Assembly: GCA_903856805.1 (NCBI GenBank)
Contig: CAIOCZ010000022.1
Coordinates: 1-64,000, forward strand
Direction: 5' to 3'
Length of the DNA: 64,000 nt
Origin: an uncultured cyanobacterium
GTDB lineage: Bacteria; Cyanobacteriota; Cyanobacteriia; PCC-6307; Cyanobiaceae
Below are positions 8,876-18,892 of this stretch, piece after piece (the first letter of the stretch is position 1; the number at the start of each line of letters is the position of its first letter). The position numbers and the translations under genes are program-made. Below the pieces are notes generated by a model. The model was given only the letters and a program-made list of their open reading frames with translations. It ran no database searches and was not told the origin of the DNA.

Positions 8876-9108
8876 ATTTCAAGGAGGCCATCGGTTTCGG
8901 GCCTGCGGAAGGCGTTGAAGTCGCGGGGAACCATCAGCACATTGGCTTCAAGGATCTCTGGGTTGTCCTCGAGGCACAACAACCATTCTCTGAACTCTTC
9001 ATTCAGGGAGAAGCTGTCTTCGTAGTGCTCTTGGCTGTCGAGGGCGGCGCGTCGGGCCAAGGCCCAACACACCGCCACGGTCAGCCTCCGATGCGCTGAG
9101 GCGTCCAT
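8872..9108 (-). CDS. Conserved small hypothetical protein
   Basis: No recognised function. The 78-residue product MDASAHRRLTVAVCWALARRAALDSQEHYEDSF... has an amphipathic helical N-terminus and an acidic middle (LEDNPEILEANVLMVPRDFNAFRRPE). There is no signal peptide or membrane span. The ATG at 9108 is chosen because sequence upstream of it in the track's longer version looks non-coding. It stands alone between NTRC and the helicase, on the same strand as both. Confidence 0.6.
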   Translation of the reverse strand: MDASAHRRLTVAVCWALARRAALDSQEHYEDSFSLNEEFREWLLCLEDNPEILEANVLMVPRDFNAFRRPETDGLLEI

Positions 9109-9217
9109 GGCTGTTATCCAGCTGAGCCCTACGCTGCCGGCTTGTGGGCCGTTTGTTGGTAGTGGTTGACACAACGTCGCACATCTTCTGCAGCTTGCGG
9201 CCTCGGTGTTAAAGGGT

Positions 9218-10672
9218 TCAGGCGCTGCGGCGTAAGAAGCCTGGGAGCTGCGGGCCTCCCATCGCGATCATGGCGCCGGCGTTGTCGGCAAGGGCCTGCA
9301 GGGGCAGCGTGGCGCCCTGGCCCCCTGGACTGCTCCCCTCGGGGGACGGGGCGTCGCGGAGGCGAATCAGGTAGGGCTCGCTCAGGGCCCACGTGCGGGC
9401 GTACTCGATCAGTAGGGGGTCCGCGGGGGCAAACACATAGGAGGCTTGGCGGGGAATGGTTTCGAGCGCCGCCCGACTCCCGTCCAGGCGCACGGCCCGG
9501 GTGATCGCCTGGACGAAGCGGCTGCGGGTCACCACGGTGCTGAGGTAGGCCACCACCCGCAGCCGGGGAGCATCAAAGCCTTCTGCGCACATGTCGACGC
9601 TGACCAGCCAGTCGCCTTCGCCGGCCTGGAAGGCGCTCAGATGGGAGGACGCCTCCGGATCCTGGGAATGGACCAGCTTCACCCTGGCGCCTTGCTCCGC
9701 CAGCAGGGCGCCTAGGCGGCCGGCATGGTCGATGTCCCGGGCGACCACAAGCCCACCGGCCCCTGGGTGGTCGTGGCGCAGTTGCTCCAACTTGTGGTTC
9801 GCCCGCAGCAGCAACCTCAGGGCGATGCCGCCAGAGTCCCCCAGGCGGATGGCCCGGCGCAGGTTTCGGGCGCGCCAGCTTTCGCGTTCTTCGGCCGAAA
9901 GGGGCGAGGTCTCCCGATCTCCGGCCTCGGGCTGCCGACCGTGTTCCACCCAGCCATCCTGAAAGCGGAATTCCAGGGGGCGTACGTCCCCCGCCTCGAT
10001 CAGCTGGCGGGGCTCTACGCACAGATCAGGCATGATCCGCTCCACCACCTCGCCCTTGTCCCTGCTCCTCAGCCGACGGGCGGCGCAGAAGGCCAGGTTG
10101 TCGGCCCGGAACGGGGTACCGGAAAGACCCAGGCGCAGGCTGGCGGCTTCGGTGAGGCTCGTGAAGGCATGGCCCCAGGCCGTGGCCTCGGGTTCTTCCG
10201 GATCCAGGCCCAGATGGTGGACTTCGTCGGCGATGGCCAGCCAGCGTTGCTGCCGCAGTTCATGGGGCCACTCCACCTCCAGGCGGTGCCGGTGACGACT
10301 GGCCGCCTGGTAGCTGAGCAGCAGGCCCGTGGCCTGGGCGCCACCACCATGGGGATCCCACTCCTGCAGCTCCAGGCCGACGCGGTCGGCCGCCATTCGC
10401 CATTGGCGGGCAATGGTGTTGCGGTGGCAAAACACCACAAACCGTTCCAGATGGCCTTCGGCCTGGAGCTGTTGGAAGCTGAGCAGGGCACCCAGGGTTT
10501 TCCCGGCTCCTGGCCCCGCATGGATCAGCACGTCCTGGCCGTGGCTGTTGGAGCTGCTCAGCCTCCGTTGCAATAAGTGGATCAGCTGCCGTTGCCATTG
10601 GCGAGGTTGAAGGCGTTCCCCCGGGGGGCGGCGGCTGCCGATGGGATCGAGCTCGAAGGACGGTTGCGGCAT
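9218..10672 (-). CDS. DEAD/DEAH-box superfamily 2 helicase
   Basis: ATP-dependent SF2 helicase or translocase of unknown substrate. Motif I is HAGPGAGKTLGALL, motif II IADEVHHLG (DEVH type), motif III GLSGTPFRAD, then CAEGFDAPRLRVVAYLSTVVTRSRFVQAITRAVR, the motif V-VI region. The 'DEVH' and 'SGTPFR' forms resemble restriction-type or XPB-like helicases. The start MPQPSFELD at 10672 is preferred over the track's 10708. I see no nuclease, methylase or DNA-binding domain and no restriction genes next to it. Confidence 0.88.
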   Translation of the reverse strand: MPQPSFELDPIGSRRPPGERLQPRQWQRQLIHLLQRRLSSSNSHGQDVLIHAGPGAGKTLGALLSFQQLQAEGHLERFVVFCHRNTIARQWRMAADRVGLELQEWDPHGGGAQATGLLLSYQAASRHRHRLEVEWPHELRQQRWLAIADEVHHLGLDPEEPEATAWGHAFTSLTEAASLRLGLSGTPFRADNLAFCAARRLRSRDKGEVVERIMPDLCVEPRQLIEAGDVRPLEFRFQDGWVEHGRQPEAGDRETSPLSAEERESWRARNLRRAIRLGDSGGIALRLLLRANHKLEQLRHDHPGAGGLVVARDIDHAGRLGALLAEQGARVKLVHSQDPEASSHLSAFQAGEGDWLVSVDMCAEGFDAPRLRVVAYLSTVVTRSRFVQAITRAVRLDGSRAALETIPRQASYVFAPADPLLIEYARTWALSEPYLIRLRDAPSPEGSSPGGQGATLPLQALADNAGAMIAMGGPQLPGFLRRSA

Positions 10673-10810
10673 GGAGCGATTCTGCAGGGTGTCCCTCGTC
10701 TTCCGCACGTCTGGCGCCGCCCATGGGGAAATGAGTATTGATGCTGATGGGAGGGAGAGAGGGCGTTCCTAAGTTTCAATTATCCCTAGGACATTCTGTT
10801 GTTTTGTTCC

Positions 10811-10978
10811 ATGTCCTATGACCGCCAGTCGATCCACGATTCCCGGGAACATTTGTTGCGTTGTTGGCAACGGGAATTTGACCTTGATCCCTTGATTCTT
10901 CGCATTCGCGTGCTCCGGTTTCGAGGGGCGTGGCTCCAGGTTCAATGCCTGGAGCAGGAGCTGCAACCATTGATTTAG
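10811..10978 (+). CDS. Small conserved hypothetical protein (55 aa)
   Basis: Too short for the ORF track. The ATG at 10811 opens MSYDRQSIHDSREHLLRCWQREFDLDPLILRIRVLRFRGAWLQVQCLEQELQPLI, then TAG. Composition and the even codon pattern look coding, and the ORF fills an otherwise empty gap. Function unknown; it has no membrane span. Its last four bases overlap the stop of the convergent [2Fe-2S] protein gene. Confidence 0.5.
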   Translation: MSYDRQSIHDSREHLLRCWQREFDLDPLILRIRVLRFRGAWLQVQCLEQELQPLI

Positions 10979-11334
10979 TTGTTTGTCGGAGCTGCGCTGC
11001 CGCTCAGGGCATAGCGCCTCAGAATCCATTCCTCGATGGCTGTTCCTCCCATCACGTGGTCGAACACAATCCGCTCGATCCGCTCCGGGGTGACGCCGCC
11101 GTAAACGATCCCTTCGGGCCAGATCAGCAGGATCGGCCCATCGCCGCAGATGCGGAGGCAGTCGGCCTTGGTGCGCAGCACGATGCCCTGGGGCCGATCG
11201 GGAGTGTCCAGGCTCAGCTCCCGCACAAGCGTCTTGAGACGGTCCCAGCTGGCGGCGCCGAGGGCCGGATCGGGGCAGCAGAGGGCCTTGGTGGGGGTGG
11301 CGCAGAGAAGGAGGTGGTGGCTGATCTGGGGCAT
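10975..11334 (-). CDS. [2Fe-2S] thioredoxin-like ferredoxin domain protein
   Basis: A small protein of the thioredoxin-like [2Fe-2S] family. The probable cluster ligands are in HLLLCATPTKALCC and later RTKADCLRICGDGPILLIWPEGIVYGGVTPE. The GDGPxxxxxPxGxxYxxVxPE block is characteristic of these (2Fe-2S) ferredoxin domain proteins. At 119 residues it is a single domain. Electron partner unknown. It lies downstream of dxr on the same strand. Confidence 0.85.
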   Translation of the reverse strand: MPQISHHLLLCATPTKALCCPDPALGAASWDRLKTLVRELSLDTPDRPQGIVLRTKADCLRICGDGPILLIWPEGIVYGGVTPERIERIVFDHVMGGTAIEEWILRRYALSGSAAPTNN

Positions 11335-11424
11335 TCCAGTGTTGGCGGTGGTCGCCCAGAGGCGTTGGTTCTGCTTCCCCTTGGCCGGCCCGACGTTGGA
11401 GCTGGGGATTCGGAGGGTGGGGGA

Positions 11425-12675
11425 TCAGGCCAGGAGGGGGGTTGGGGTGGAGGTCGACAGCGTGGCGGCCGCCTCCCGGACAGCCTCCCGGGCCCAGGCA
11501 TCGACGGCCAGCACATCGGCCAGGGACGGGCTGGTCGTGAGGTCGACGCGGTGGCGATCACAGACCCGCTCGATCAGGCGGGGAATGTCGAGGAAGTGGA
11601 TGCGTTCCTCCAGGAACAGCGCCACGGCCTGCTCGTTGGCCGCATTCATCGCCGCCGGCATCGTGCCGCCCGCCCGGCCGGCGGCGTAGGCCAGCTCCAT
11701 GCAGGGGTATTTGGCCCGGTCCGGGGCGCGGAAGGTGAGTTGGCCCACCTCGGTGAGGTCGAGGCGGCGCCAGGGGGTGGCCTGACGCTCGGGCCAGCTG
11801 AGGCAATAGAGAATGGGGAGTTTCATGTCCGGCCAACCCAATTGGGCGAGCACCGAGGAATCGTCCAGCTCCACCATCGAATGGATGATCGATTGCGGGT
11901 GGATCACGATCTCGATGTGGTCGTAGTCGAGGCCGAACAGGTAGTGGGCTTCGATCACCTCCAGCCCCTTGTTCATCAGCGTGGCCGAATCCACCGTGAT
12001 CTTGCGGCCCATGCTCCAGTTGGGGTGGCTGGTGGCATCGGCCACCGTGGCCTTGTGAAGATCGGCGGCCGCCCAGTCGCGGAAGGCCCCACCGCTGGCG
12101 GTGAGCTGGAGGCGGCGCAGTCCCGGGGTGGGCACACCCGTGGACAGTCGGGCGGACTCGGCCCAGGGGGTGCCCTGCAGGCACTGGAAGATGGCGGAAT
12201 GCTCCGAATCGGCCGGCAGTAATCGGCTGCCGCTGGCTTCCAGGGCCGGCAGCACCACCGGCCCGGCGGCGATCAGGGTTTCCTTGTTGGCCAGGGCCAG
12301 GTCTTTCCCGGCACCGATGGCCGCCAGGGTGGGCAGCAGGCCCGCGCAACCCACGATGCCAGTCACCACCAGGTCGGCGCTGGGCCAGGCGGCGGCGGCG
12401 CAGAGGCCATCGCTGCCCGCCAGTAGTTCCGGTTGTCGGGCTGGGCGGGCGCTCGGTTCGAGGGCCTCCAGCCGTTGTCGCAGTTCCTCCAACCGTTCTC
12501 CATCGGCCAGGGCCACCACTTCCGGACGATGACGACGAATTTGTTCGATCAGGAGGTCGAGGTTGTTGCCCGCCGTGAGGGCGACCACCCGAAAGCGCTC
12601 GGGAAACTCCTCCACGATGGCGAGGGTTTGGGTGCCAATCGATCCGGTGGAGCCCAGCACGGTGATGGCTTTCAT
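11425..12675 (-). CDS. dxr: 1-deoxy-D-xylulose 5-phosphate reductoisomerase
   Basis: Second enzyme of the MEP isoprenoid pathway: NADPH-dependent conversion of DXP to 2-C-methyl-D-erythritol 4-phosphate. The protein begins [21 protein letters not shown] (NADPH site, residues 8-14). It carries [15 protein letters not shown], the metal/substrate region [24 protein letters not shown] and [18 protein letters not shown], with [12 protein letters not shown]. The 416-residue length is within family range. The C-terminus ends at TSTPTPLLA. Confidence 0.97.
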   Translation of the reverse strand: MKAITVLGSTGSIGTQTLAIVEEFPERFRVVALTAGNNLDLLIEQIRRHRPEVVALADGERLEELRQRLEALEPSARPARQPELLAGSDGLCAAAAWPSADLVVTGIVGCAGLLPTLAAIGAGKDLALANKETLIAAGPVVLPALEASGSRLLPADSEHSAIFQCLQGTPWAESARLSTGVPTPGLRRLQLTASGGAFRDWAAADLHKATVADATSHPNWSMGRKITVDSATLMNKGLEVIEAHYLFGLDYDHIEIVIHPQSIIHSMVELDDSSVLAQLGWPDMKLPILYCLSWPERQATPWRRLDLTEVGQLTFRAPDRAKYPCMELAYAAGRAGGTMPAAMNAANEQAVALFLEERIHFLDIPRLIERVCDRHRVDLTTSPSLADVLAVDAWAREAVREAAATLSTSTPTPLLA

Positions 12676-12777
12676 GGCGGACGACCGCGGGGTGGTGGTG
12701 GCGCCCAGTGTCCCATCGCTGCCGGCCCCATTGGCGGGGGGGCGGGCTTGACTGGGGGCATTCGCTGTTGCGCGCCG

Positions 12778-13011
12778 ATGCTCTGGTTACAACGCTGGAA
12801 TTTCATCGAGCGGGCGAAGCAGGAGCGGGCGCTCTGGGAAGCCTTTGAGCGGGGTGAGGATCTGGAGGCCCTGGTGGCGGCCTGTCGCAGCAACGTCAGC
12901 GACGGGGATGACACGGCCCGTTTTCGCCTGGAGGTCTGGCAGACCACCCTGGGGCGCATCCGCAAGATCGAGGCGATGATGCAGGACAAGCCCGCCCCAG
13001 GGGGCCGTTGA
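12778..13011 (+). CDS. Conserved small hypothetical protein (77 aa)
   Basis: No recognised function. [39 protein letters not shown]... is strongly helical and charged, with C-terminal [19 protein letters not shown]. The track lists a longer frame from 12433 that runs over dxr; the ATG at 12778, just after the divergent dxr start region, gives the sensible product. It converges on the PiT-like permease gene. Confidence 0.6.
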   Translation: MLWLQRWNFIERAKQERALWEAFERGEDLEALVAACRSNVSDGDDTARFRLEVWQTTLGRIRKIEAMMQDKPAPGGR

Positions 13012-13027
13012 GGTCGGGTGTCCGTGC

Positions 13028-14014
13028 TCAGGAGCTGCCCTTGAGCAGGGGCACGGCCAGGGCCACCGCCACGCTCACTCCCAGACCCAGTCCGGCCTTC
13101 AGCAGATCGGGCCCCAGGCTCCGAACCAGCCCCATCGCCTTGGGATCCCGCCCCCCCCAGGTGAGGGCCAGCTCGCGGCCCCCCAGCAAGCCAAGAAAGA
13201 CCCAGGTGGTGCTCAGGGGCATGGGGCTCCAGCGGGCCAGTCCAAACAGGATCAGTCCATAGAGGCTGGAGATCAGGGTGGTGGCACGGGGATCCTGGGT
13301 GGCGCTCTTGCTGGCCAATACCCCTTGGATGGCGCCCCCGTTCTGTCCCACCACCAGACAAAGCCCGACGACGAGCACCGCCAGGCTGCCCGCCATGGCT
13401 GGTCCATCGAGGTGCCGCGGCAGGTAGATGTAGAGATTGGCCAGGTCTTGAATCAGCCATTGGCTCCACAGCCAGCCCGTGGCCAGCCACTGCAGGGTCA
13501 GCCAAAGGCGGGTGGCCGGGGGCGTCGCGGTGGCGGCCGGGGCCTCGCGGTCCGCTCCCACTCCGACTGAACGCCTGACCAGGGCGGCGCCGCCATAGGC
13601 CAGGCTGCCTACGAGAAAGGCCACCCCATAGCCCGCCAGCGAATGGATGAGGAGGGCCGGCAGGTTGCTCCCCTGAAAGGCGGTGAGCACAAGAAAAGAC
13701 GTGCTCACCGGTGCCCCCGCCTGGGTGAGCAGCAGCACGGCCAGGGGGGGGATCAGGTCGGGCCAGGCGAAGCGCTCGGGCAGGGCGAAGCAGGCCAGTC
13801 GGCCCCAGGCCGGATCCCCCCCGCCCCGCACCCAGCCCAGCAGCAGGACGGCCACCAGGACCGCCCCCAGGAAGAGGGCCTGCCAGCCCTTGGGGACGCG
13901 GCCCCGGTTGGCGGCCAGGAAGGGGCCGAGGGTCTGCAGGGCGTCATTGCCGAGGACGGCATAGCTCGCCAGCAGGAAGCCCAGGGCCTGGAGCGGCGAG
14001 ATGGCGGCGCTCAC
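13028..14014 (-). CDS. PiT-like (phosphate permease-like) membrane protein
   Basis: An integral membrane protein with about nine hydrophobic segments. [22 protein letters not shown] near the N-terminus and [26 protein letters not shown] near the C-terminus are the duplicated signature regions of the inorganic phosphate transporter (PiT) family, in divergent form. At 328 residues it is short for PiT. It overlaps the upstream cysS by ATGA, so it is probably translated from the same message. Substrate is not established; phosphate or sulfate is inference. Confidence 0.65.
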   Translation of the reverse strand: MSAAISPLQALGFLLASYAVLGNDALQTLGPFLAANRGRVPKGWQALFLGAVLVAVLLLGWVRGGGDPAWGRLACFALPERFAWPDLIPPLAVLLLTQAGAPVSTSFLVLTAFQGSNLPALLIHSLAGYGVAFLVGSLAYGGAALVRRSVGVGADREAPAATATPPATRLWLTLQWLATGWLWSQWLIQDLANLYIYLPRHLDGPAMAGSLAVLVVGLCLVVGQNGGAIQGVLASKSATQDPRATTLISSLYGLILFGLARWSPMPLSTTWVFLGLLGGRELALTWGGRDPKAMGLVRSLGPDLLKAGLGLGVSVAVALAVPLLKGSS

Positions 14015-15519
14015 CCCCGGAGCCAGACCGTGATCCCACCGGGCTTGTCCACCAGTTCGATGCCCTGTTCCCGCAGCTCGTCCCGGAGGCGGTCGGCGGT
14101 GGCGAAATCCCGGTTCGCCTTGGCCGCCTTGCGCTCGGCCACCATGGTTTCAATGGCTCCATCGTGGAGCGCCTGCGGGGCCGTGCAGCCCGCCAGGTTC
14201 GCTTCTGCGCTGCTGGATCCAGGGGCAGTGAGGGGCCTGGGCTGGTCAGGCTGGAGTCCAAGCACCTCCGCCAGTTCCACCAGCAACCGCCAGCGGCCAC
14301 CCAGGACCCGGTCCGCTTCGCTGGGTAGATCGCCCCGTTGCAGGCGATTGGCGAGCGCCCGCAGGGGCCGCGCCAGCTCAAACAGCTCCCCCAGGGCCGC
14401 GGCGGTGTTGAGGTCGTCGTCCATGGCCGCGACGAAGCGCCTGCGGCTGGCCGCCAGCTCCTCGGGCAGGGCGGCCCCACTTCCGGCTGCGCTTTCGCTC
14501 CAGCCCAGCAGACCCTGCTGGCTGCGGCCGACGGCCAGGGCGCCGCCGAGGCCCTTCCATCCCGTGGCGGCCGCCTCCAGGGCTGCGGCGGTGAAATCGA
14601 GGGGTTTGCGGTAGTGGGCCTGGAGCACGAACAGCCGCAGGGTCATCGGACTGACACCGCTCTCCAGCAGGGCTCGGATCGTGGTGAAGTTGCCCAGGGA
14701 TTTCGACATCTTCTCGCCGCCCACGTTGACCATGCCGTTGTGGAGCCAATACCGGGCCAGGGGCTTGCCGCTGGCCGCCTCCGACTGGGCAATTTCGTTT
14801 TCGTGATGGGGAAAGATCAGATCGGCTCCCCCCAGGTGAATGTCGATCGTGTCGCCGAGTTCGGCGCGCACCATCGCTGAGCATTCGATATGCCACCCCG
14901 GGCGGCCGGCGCCCCAGGGGGAGGGAAAGGAGGGCTCTCCCGGTTTGGCGCCCTTCCAAAGGGCGAAGTCGAAGGGATGGCGCTTGCGGGCCTCCTCCAC
15001 ATCGGCGGTGCGGCCACTGGCCCCCCCCTGCTGCTCGGCAAGATCCCGGCCCGATAGTTTTCCGTACCCGGGCGCTTTCATCACCGCGAAGTAGACATCA
15101 CCATCGGCGGAATAGGCCGCCCCCCGCTGCTCCAGGTCGCCGATCAGGGCGCGGATCCCGTCGAGGCAGCGGGTGGCCCGCGGCATGCGATCGGCCCTCA
15201 GAATGTTGAGGGCGTCCATATCCGTGAAGAAGGCCTCAATATTGCGTTCGCTCACCGCGTCCATCGAACTGCCTTCGCTGGCCGCCCGCTGGAGAATCTT
15301 GTCGTCGATGTCGGTGAAATTCTGGACGAATGTGACCCGATAGCCTTGCCACATCAGATAGCGACGCAGCACATCCCAGACGATGTAACTGCGGGCATGG
15401 CCCAGATGACAGAGGTCGTAGACCGTGACGCCGCAGCAATAGATCGAAACCTCGCGATCCTTGAGCGGAATGAAGGTTTCGGTGGTTCGGGTAAGGGTGT
15501 TAGTGAGCCGCAGGGTCAA
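14011..15519 (-). CDS. cysS: Cysteinyl-tRNA synthetase
   Basis: Class I aminoacyl-tRNA synthetase charging tRNA-Cys. Visible motifs: [28 protein letters not shown] (HIGH-type HLGHA and the zinc cysteine), [42 protein letters not shown] with zinc ligands, and KMSKSLGNF. The length of 502 residues is normal. The start is a TTG at 15519 ([16 protein letters not shown]), which matches the conserved N-terminus; no better ATG lies nearby. Confidence 0.97.
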   Translation of the reverse strand: MTLRLTNTLTRTTETFIPLKDREVSIYCCGVTVYDLCHLGHARSYIVWDVLRRYLMWQGYRVTFVQNFTDIDDKILQRAASEGSSMDAVSERNIEAFFTDMDALNILRADRMPRATRCLDGIRALIGDLEQRGAAYSADGDVYFAVMKAPGYGKLSGRDLAEQQGGASGRTADVEEARKRHPFDFALWKGAKPGEPSFPSPWGAGRPGWHIECSAMVRAELGDTIDIHLGGADLIFPHHENEIAQSEAASGKPLARYWLHNGMVNVGGEKMSKSLGNFTTIRALLESGVSPMTLRLFVLQAHYRKPLDFTAAALEAAATGWKGLGGALAVGRSQQGLLGWSESAAGSGAALPEELAASRRRFVAAMDDDLNTAAALGELFELARPLRALANRLQRGDLPSEADRVLGGRWRLLVELAEVLGLQPDQPRPLTAPGSSSAEANLAGCTAPQALHDGAIETMVAERKAAKANRDFATADRLRDELREQGIELVDKPGGITVWLRG

Positions 15520-15581
15520 GGACGCGGGCCGGCGGCGGCCGGTGGGTCAGGGAACCGGTTCACGCTACGGCTGGATCAGAA

Positions 15582-16700
15582 CTACAGGCCGAGCAGGCGG
15601 AACAGGGAGCCTGCATTGATCAGGGGACTGATGGGCTCCACCATGGATTTAAGGGCGTCGTTCGTTTTGGCCCAGCCGTGGCGATCCACCACGACCACAT
15701 CCCCCTGCTGCAGGGGGGGATTCTGGAGGGAGCCCATCGGGGCGGCGGGGTCGAAGGCCACGGTGGCCTGTTTGATGGCGCCAGTGGATTCGAGTCGCAG
15801 GAGGCGCACGTTGCCGGGGCTGCCGCGACGGGTGAGGCCGCCTGCGGACAGCAGGGCCAGGGAGAGGGGGCTGTTGGCCTTGATGTTCTGGGTGCCGGGC
15901 CGTTCCACCTCCCCGACCACATTCACGCTGATCGTGTCGGGGGCAAAGGTGGAGGAGGCCACCGCCAGCAGCTCGGCTTCGCTGAGGTGGTCCGCCTTGG
16001 GAACAAGGATGCTGTCGCCGTCATAGAGCAGGGGATTATTGATTGGTCCCCCCGCCTGCAACACCCGCCAGAAGTCGAACTGGAGGGTGCGGATCGGCGA
16101 TCCTGGTCCGCCACTGGCCCGTTGCACGGTGATCTGGCGCAGGTCGCCGTAGGCGGTGATTCCGCCGGCTTTCTGCAGGGCATCCACCAGGGTGGGCCAG
16201 CCGCTGGTGCTGATCTGGGCGGCGGGGGTTACGGCGCTGCCTGAGCTGCTGAGTTGGTTGGTGCCACCACGGCCGATGCTGTACAGGCCTGGACGCTGCA
16301 CCTCGCCGCTGATCGACACCCGCACCGGCCTGGCTTCCGCCAGGTCGAGGTAGACGATCGGCCGGCGCAGGATGCGGGCGTACCCGGCGGTGATGCGCTG
16401 GCGGGCTTCATTGATGGTGAGGCCCCAGACGGCAACGCTGCCCAGACGGGGCAAGTTGATGGTGCCATCGCTGAGCACTTCAGCGACTGTCTCGTAGCCC
16501 TCCATCCGAAACACGGAGCACCGCAGGCGATCGCCGGGGCCGAGGCGATAGCGGACCACGCCAGTGGGGTTGCTGCCACCGCTGGCCTCGGCCGGGGCGG
16601 GGGTGGTCCGGGCCAGGCCTGCCGTTGGCAGCCCCAGCAGGACCGTCAGCGCGATCAGGGCGCAGGCCCGGCGCGGGCCCCCGGAGACGGGACGGAACAT
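15582..16700 (-). CDS. Polysaccharide export protein, Wza/SLBB-type
   Basis: Periplasmic or outer-membrane protein for capsule or exopolysaccharide export. A cleavable signal peptide is visible (LIALTVLLGLPTAGLA, about residues 15-30). The Poly_export domain follows, YRLGPGDRLRCSVFRMEGYETVAEVLSDGTINLPRLGSVAVWGLT, then SLBB-type repeats (VSISGEVQRPGLYSI and VNVVGEVERPGTQNI) with KAGGI and SAGGLTRRG. It stands first of the capsule-related genes between 15.6 and 22.9 kb. Confidence 0.92.
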   Translation of the reverse strand: MFRPVSGGPRRACALIALTVLLGLPTAGLARTTPAPAEASGGSNPTGVVRYRLGPGDRLRCSVFRMEGYETVAEVLSDGTINLPRLGSVAVWGLTINEARQRITAGYARILRRPIVYLDLAEARPVRVSISGEVQRPGLYSIGRGGTNQLSSSGSAVTPAAQISTSGWPTLVDALQKAGGITAYGDLRQITVQRASGGPGSPIRTLQFDFWRVLQAGGPINNPLLYDGDSILVPKADHLSEAELLAVASSTFAPDTISVNVVGEVERPGTQNIKANSPLSLALLSAGGLTRRGSPGNVRLLRLESTGAIKQATVAFDPAAPMGSLQNPPLQQGDVVVVDRHGWAKTNDALKSMVEPISPLINAGSLFRLLGL

Positions 16701-16807
16701 CGGTGGACGCTGCAGGGCTTGGGTCAGGACAGGGGCCTGAGACTAAAGGGCGTGGGTTGGGGGTCGTTGCAGGGGCGGCCAGCTGCTGGCCTGGGTTGGG
16801 GTCCGCC

Positions 16808-17782
16808 TCAGCCCGGTTCCCCCCGGCTCAAGGCCAGGGCCCGGGCGCGGCCGGCGCCGGCCAGCCGCTGCCGCTCCTCCGGGGCGGCGATCAGGCGCTC
16901 GATCGCGGCCAGCCAGCTGGCGTGGTCATCCTCAAGCAGCAGGCCATCGATGCCATCCCGGACGAAACCGCGATAGGGGGGGCGGTTGGAGTACAGACCG
17001 ACGGCACCCGATCGGGCGGCATCGATGGTTTTCACCGGGGCCCGGCAGGCGTTGAAGCGGCTCTCCAACAGGGGGCTGAGCAACAGATCGATGCGGTCGG
17101 ACCCCGTTTCCGCCAGATAATTGCTCCAGCCCATCGGGTGAAGAATGCGAACCCTGGGCAGGTGGCGGAACAGCCGATTGATGCCCAGGTCGCCGAACAG
17201 ATCCACATGGGTGTGGGGCTGGCGTTGTTGCAGGCGTTCCAGCAGGGGGACTAACCAGAGAAATTCCTGGGTGTGAACACTGGTGCCCAGGTAGGCCAGC
17301 TGCAGTCGGGGCTGGGGGGCCAGCAGGCTGGCATGGGGCCAGAGCGGCAGCTGTTCGGCGCCGAGGCCGGCGTATTTGCGGGCCAGCGGTGCGCTGGTGA
17401 CCAGGAGTCGATCGAACAGCTTGGGAACCCATCGCCGGCGGTTGGTGATGCGTTCCTGGAGGCGCCGGCGGTAGGGGGGAGGCAGGTCCTGCAGCACCTT
17501 GGGATCCAGCAGGTCATCGTCCATCAGCAACACCAGCGGGATGCCGCCTCGGCGCGCCTGCCGTAGGCCGGCCAGCCAGGGCCGCGGCAGGTAGCGCACC
17601 ACCACGACCGCCGCCGCCCCAAGCAGGGCCTTCTGACTGGTTGCGTCTGGGGGCCGGGCGGAATCCAATTCCAGGATCTGGGCCTGCTGGGCTTCGAGCG
17701 GCGCCCTCAGAAAGTGATCAATCGTGGAGCCGGCGCCCTGGTGGAGCAGGACAATCTCCGCCCCAGGGGAAACCGGGAGCAG
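16808..17782 (-). CDS. Glycosyltransferase (GT-B-like) of the capsule block
   Basis: Probable glycosyltransferase. Recognisable parts are PLVLLMDDDLLDPK, LGTSVHTQEFLWLVPLLERLQQRQPHTHVDLFGD, and the C-terminal donor region KTIDAARSGAVGLYSNRPPYRGFVRDGIDGLLLEDD. The track starts at a TTG (17668) inside coding sequence. The same frame continues upstream as EIVLLHQGAGSTIDHFLRAPLEAQQAQILEL, a typical start, and stays open to 17830 with no ATG, GTG or TTG. I use the CTG at 17782 as a placeholder. Acceptor and donor unknown. Confidence 0.78.
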   Translation of the reverse strand: MLPVSPGAEIVLLHQGAGSTIDHFLRAPLEAQQAQILELDSARPPDATSQKALLGAAAVVVVRYLPRPWLAGLRQARRGGIPLVLLMDDDLLDPKVLQDLPPPYRRRLQERITNRRRWVPKLFDRLLVTSAPLARKYAGLGAEQLPLWPHASLLAPQPRLQLAYLGTSVHTQEFLWLVPLLERLQQRQPHTHVDLFGDLGINRLFRHLPRVRILHPMGWSNYLAETGSDRIDLLLSPLLESRFNACRAPVKTIDAARSGAVGLYSNRPPYRGFVRDGIDGLLLEDDHASWLAAIERLIAAPEERQRLAGAGRARALALSRGEPG

Positions 17783-17890
17783 GGCAGGGCAGGGAGGATG
17801 GACCTGGTCAGGCAGTTTCGCCAGAGTCTTCTATCCCACCGCAACCCCAAACTAGAGCGGCGATGATCGTCTGATCAGGCGCGACAGGCC

Positions 17891-18868
17891 ATGGATGCAT
17901 GCGGCGCGGGCGATCCGACCGAAGACGTCTCAAACGGACTGGAGGGGAGCGTTGCCGTCGATCCCTTGGCCGCTGCGTTGGCTAGTCCCGAGCTGGCCGC
18001 CCAGCTTTGCTTTCATCAGGAGCCCTTCGACGCCTACTTCCTCTCCCCCGAGCTGTTTCGCCGGGTGGCCCCCTGGGTGGGAGCCACCCGGGCTCGAACC
18101 TTCAAGAACGTGTCGCCCCATGGGCCGCTGGATCTCGATCTGGATGGCCGTGATGCCCACTACTGGCATCTGCTGGTGTGGGATGGGCAGCGCCAGGTCC
18201 TGGCGGGCTCACTGCGCATGGCCCTGTCCCGTTGGCATGGGGCGGAATGGGACGGCCAGTGTTCCTATCTGGAGCACTGCTACCCCGGCCTGGATCGGGC
18301 CATGGCCGAGCGGGGTCTGGCCTATGCCGAGATTGGTCGCACCTTCGTGGCCCCTCCCTATCAGCGCACCTCCCTGGCGCTGATGGTCCTGCTGCGGGCC
18401 ATGGCCAGTATTCCCCTGGCCACGGGGCATCGGCACCTGCTGGGGATGGTGTCGTTCAATCACTTCCAGCACGGCGAGGAGGTGGCTCGGCAGTTTCTGG
18501 CTGCGTTGTGTGAGCCCCCCTTCGCGGGCGATCTGATCGTGCCGCCCGCCCGGCATCCGCTGCTGGATTTGCCTGCGCTGGGGGAGGATAGCGGCGAGCC
18601 TGCGGCCAGCCTGAGCCTGTTGGAGCAGCAGTTGGAGCAACGTTTTCAGGAGCCGTTCCGGGTGCCGGTGCTGCTGCGGCGCTATCTGCAGTTTGGCAAC
18701 GCCCGAGTGGTTGGCCTGTCCCTGGCCAAGGATTTCAACCAGATCACCGAGATTCTCAGCCATTGTGATCTGGACCAGCTGGCGGAGCGGCAGCGCCGCC
18801 AGTTTGTGGTCACCGACCTCAGGACCGTGTGGTCGCGGGACCAGGGCAACGGTGGCCTGGCGGGCTGA
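17891..18868 (+). CDS. GNAT-fold N-acyltransferase, OlsB/hemolysin-like
   Basis: A GNAT-family protein resembling the ornithine-acyl-ACP N-acyltransferase/hemolysin group. LLVWDGQRQVLAGSLRMALS and AYAEIGRTFVAPPYQRTSLALMVLLRAMASIPLATGHRHLLGMVSFNHF match the conserved core of that family (ExGRxxVxPxYR then a C-terminal G-S-F strand). At 325 residues it has an extra N-terminal 60 and a C-terminal coil-like tail. It converges on the KpsS-acyltransferase fusion gene, with 24 bases between stops. A lipid or acyl-sugar substrate is inference. Confidence 0.75.
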   Translation: MDACGAGDPTEDVSNGLEGSVAVDPLAAALASPELAAQLCFHQEPFDAYFLSPELFRRVAPWVGATRARTFKNVSPHGPLDLDLDGRDAHYWHLLVWDGQRQVLAGSLRMALSRWHGAEWDGQCSYLEHCYPGLDRAMAERGLAYAEIGRTFVAPPYQRTSLALMVLLRAMASIPLATGHRHLLGMVSFNHFQHGEEVARQFLAALCEPPFAGDLIVPPARHPLLDLPALGEDSGEPAASLSLLEQQLEQRFQEPFRVPVLLRRYLQFGNARVVGLSLAKDFNQITEILSHCDLDQLAERQRRQFVVTDLRTVWSRDQGNGGLAG

Positions 18869-18892
18869 GCCTGGGAGTTCTTCGGTGGGGGT

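Noticed and set aside
9218-10672. Helicase as part of a defence system
   Set aside because: No restriction, nuclease, methylase or other defence gene lies next to it; it stands among housekeeping genes.
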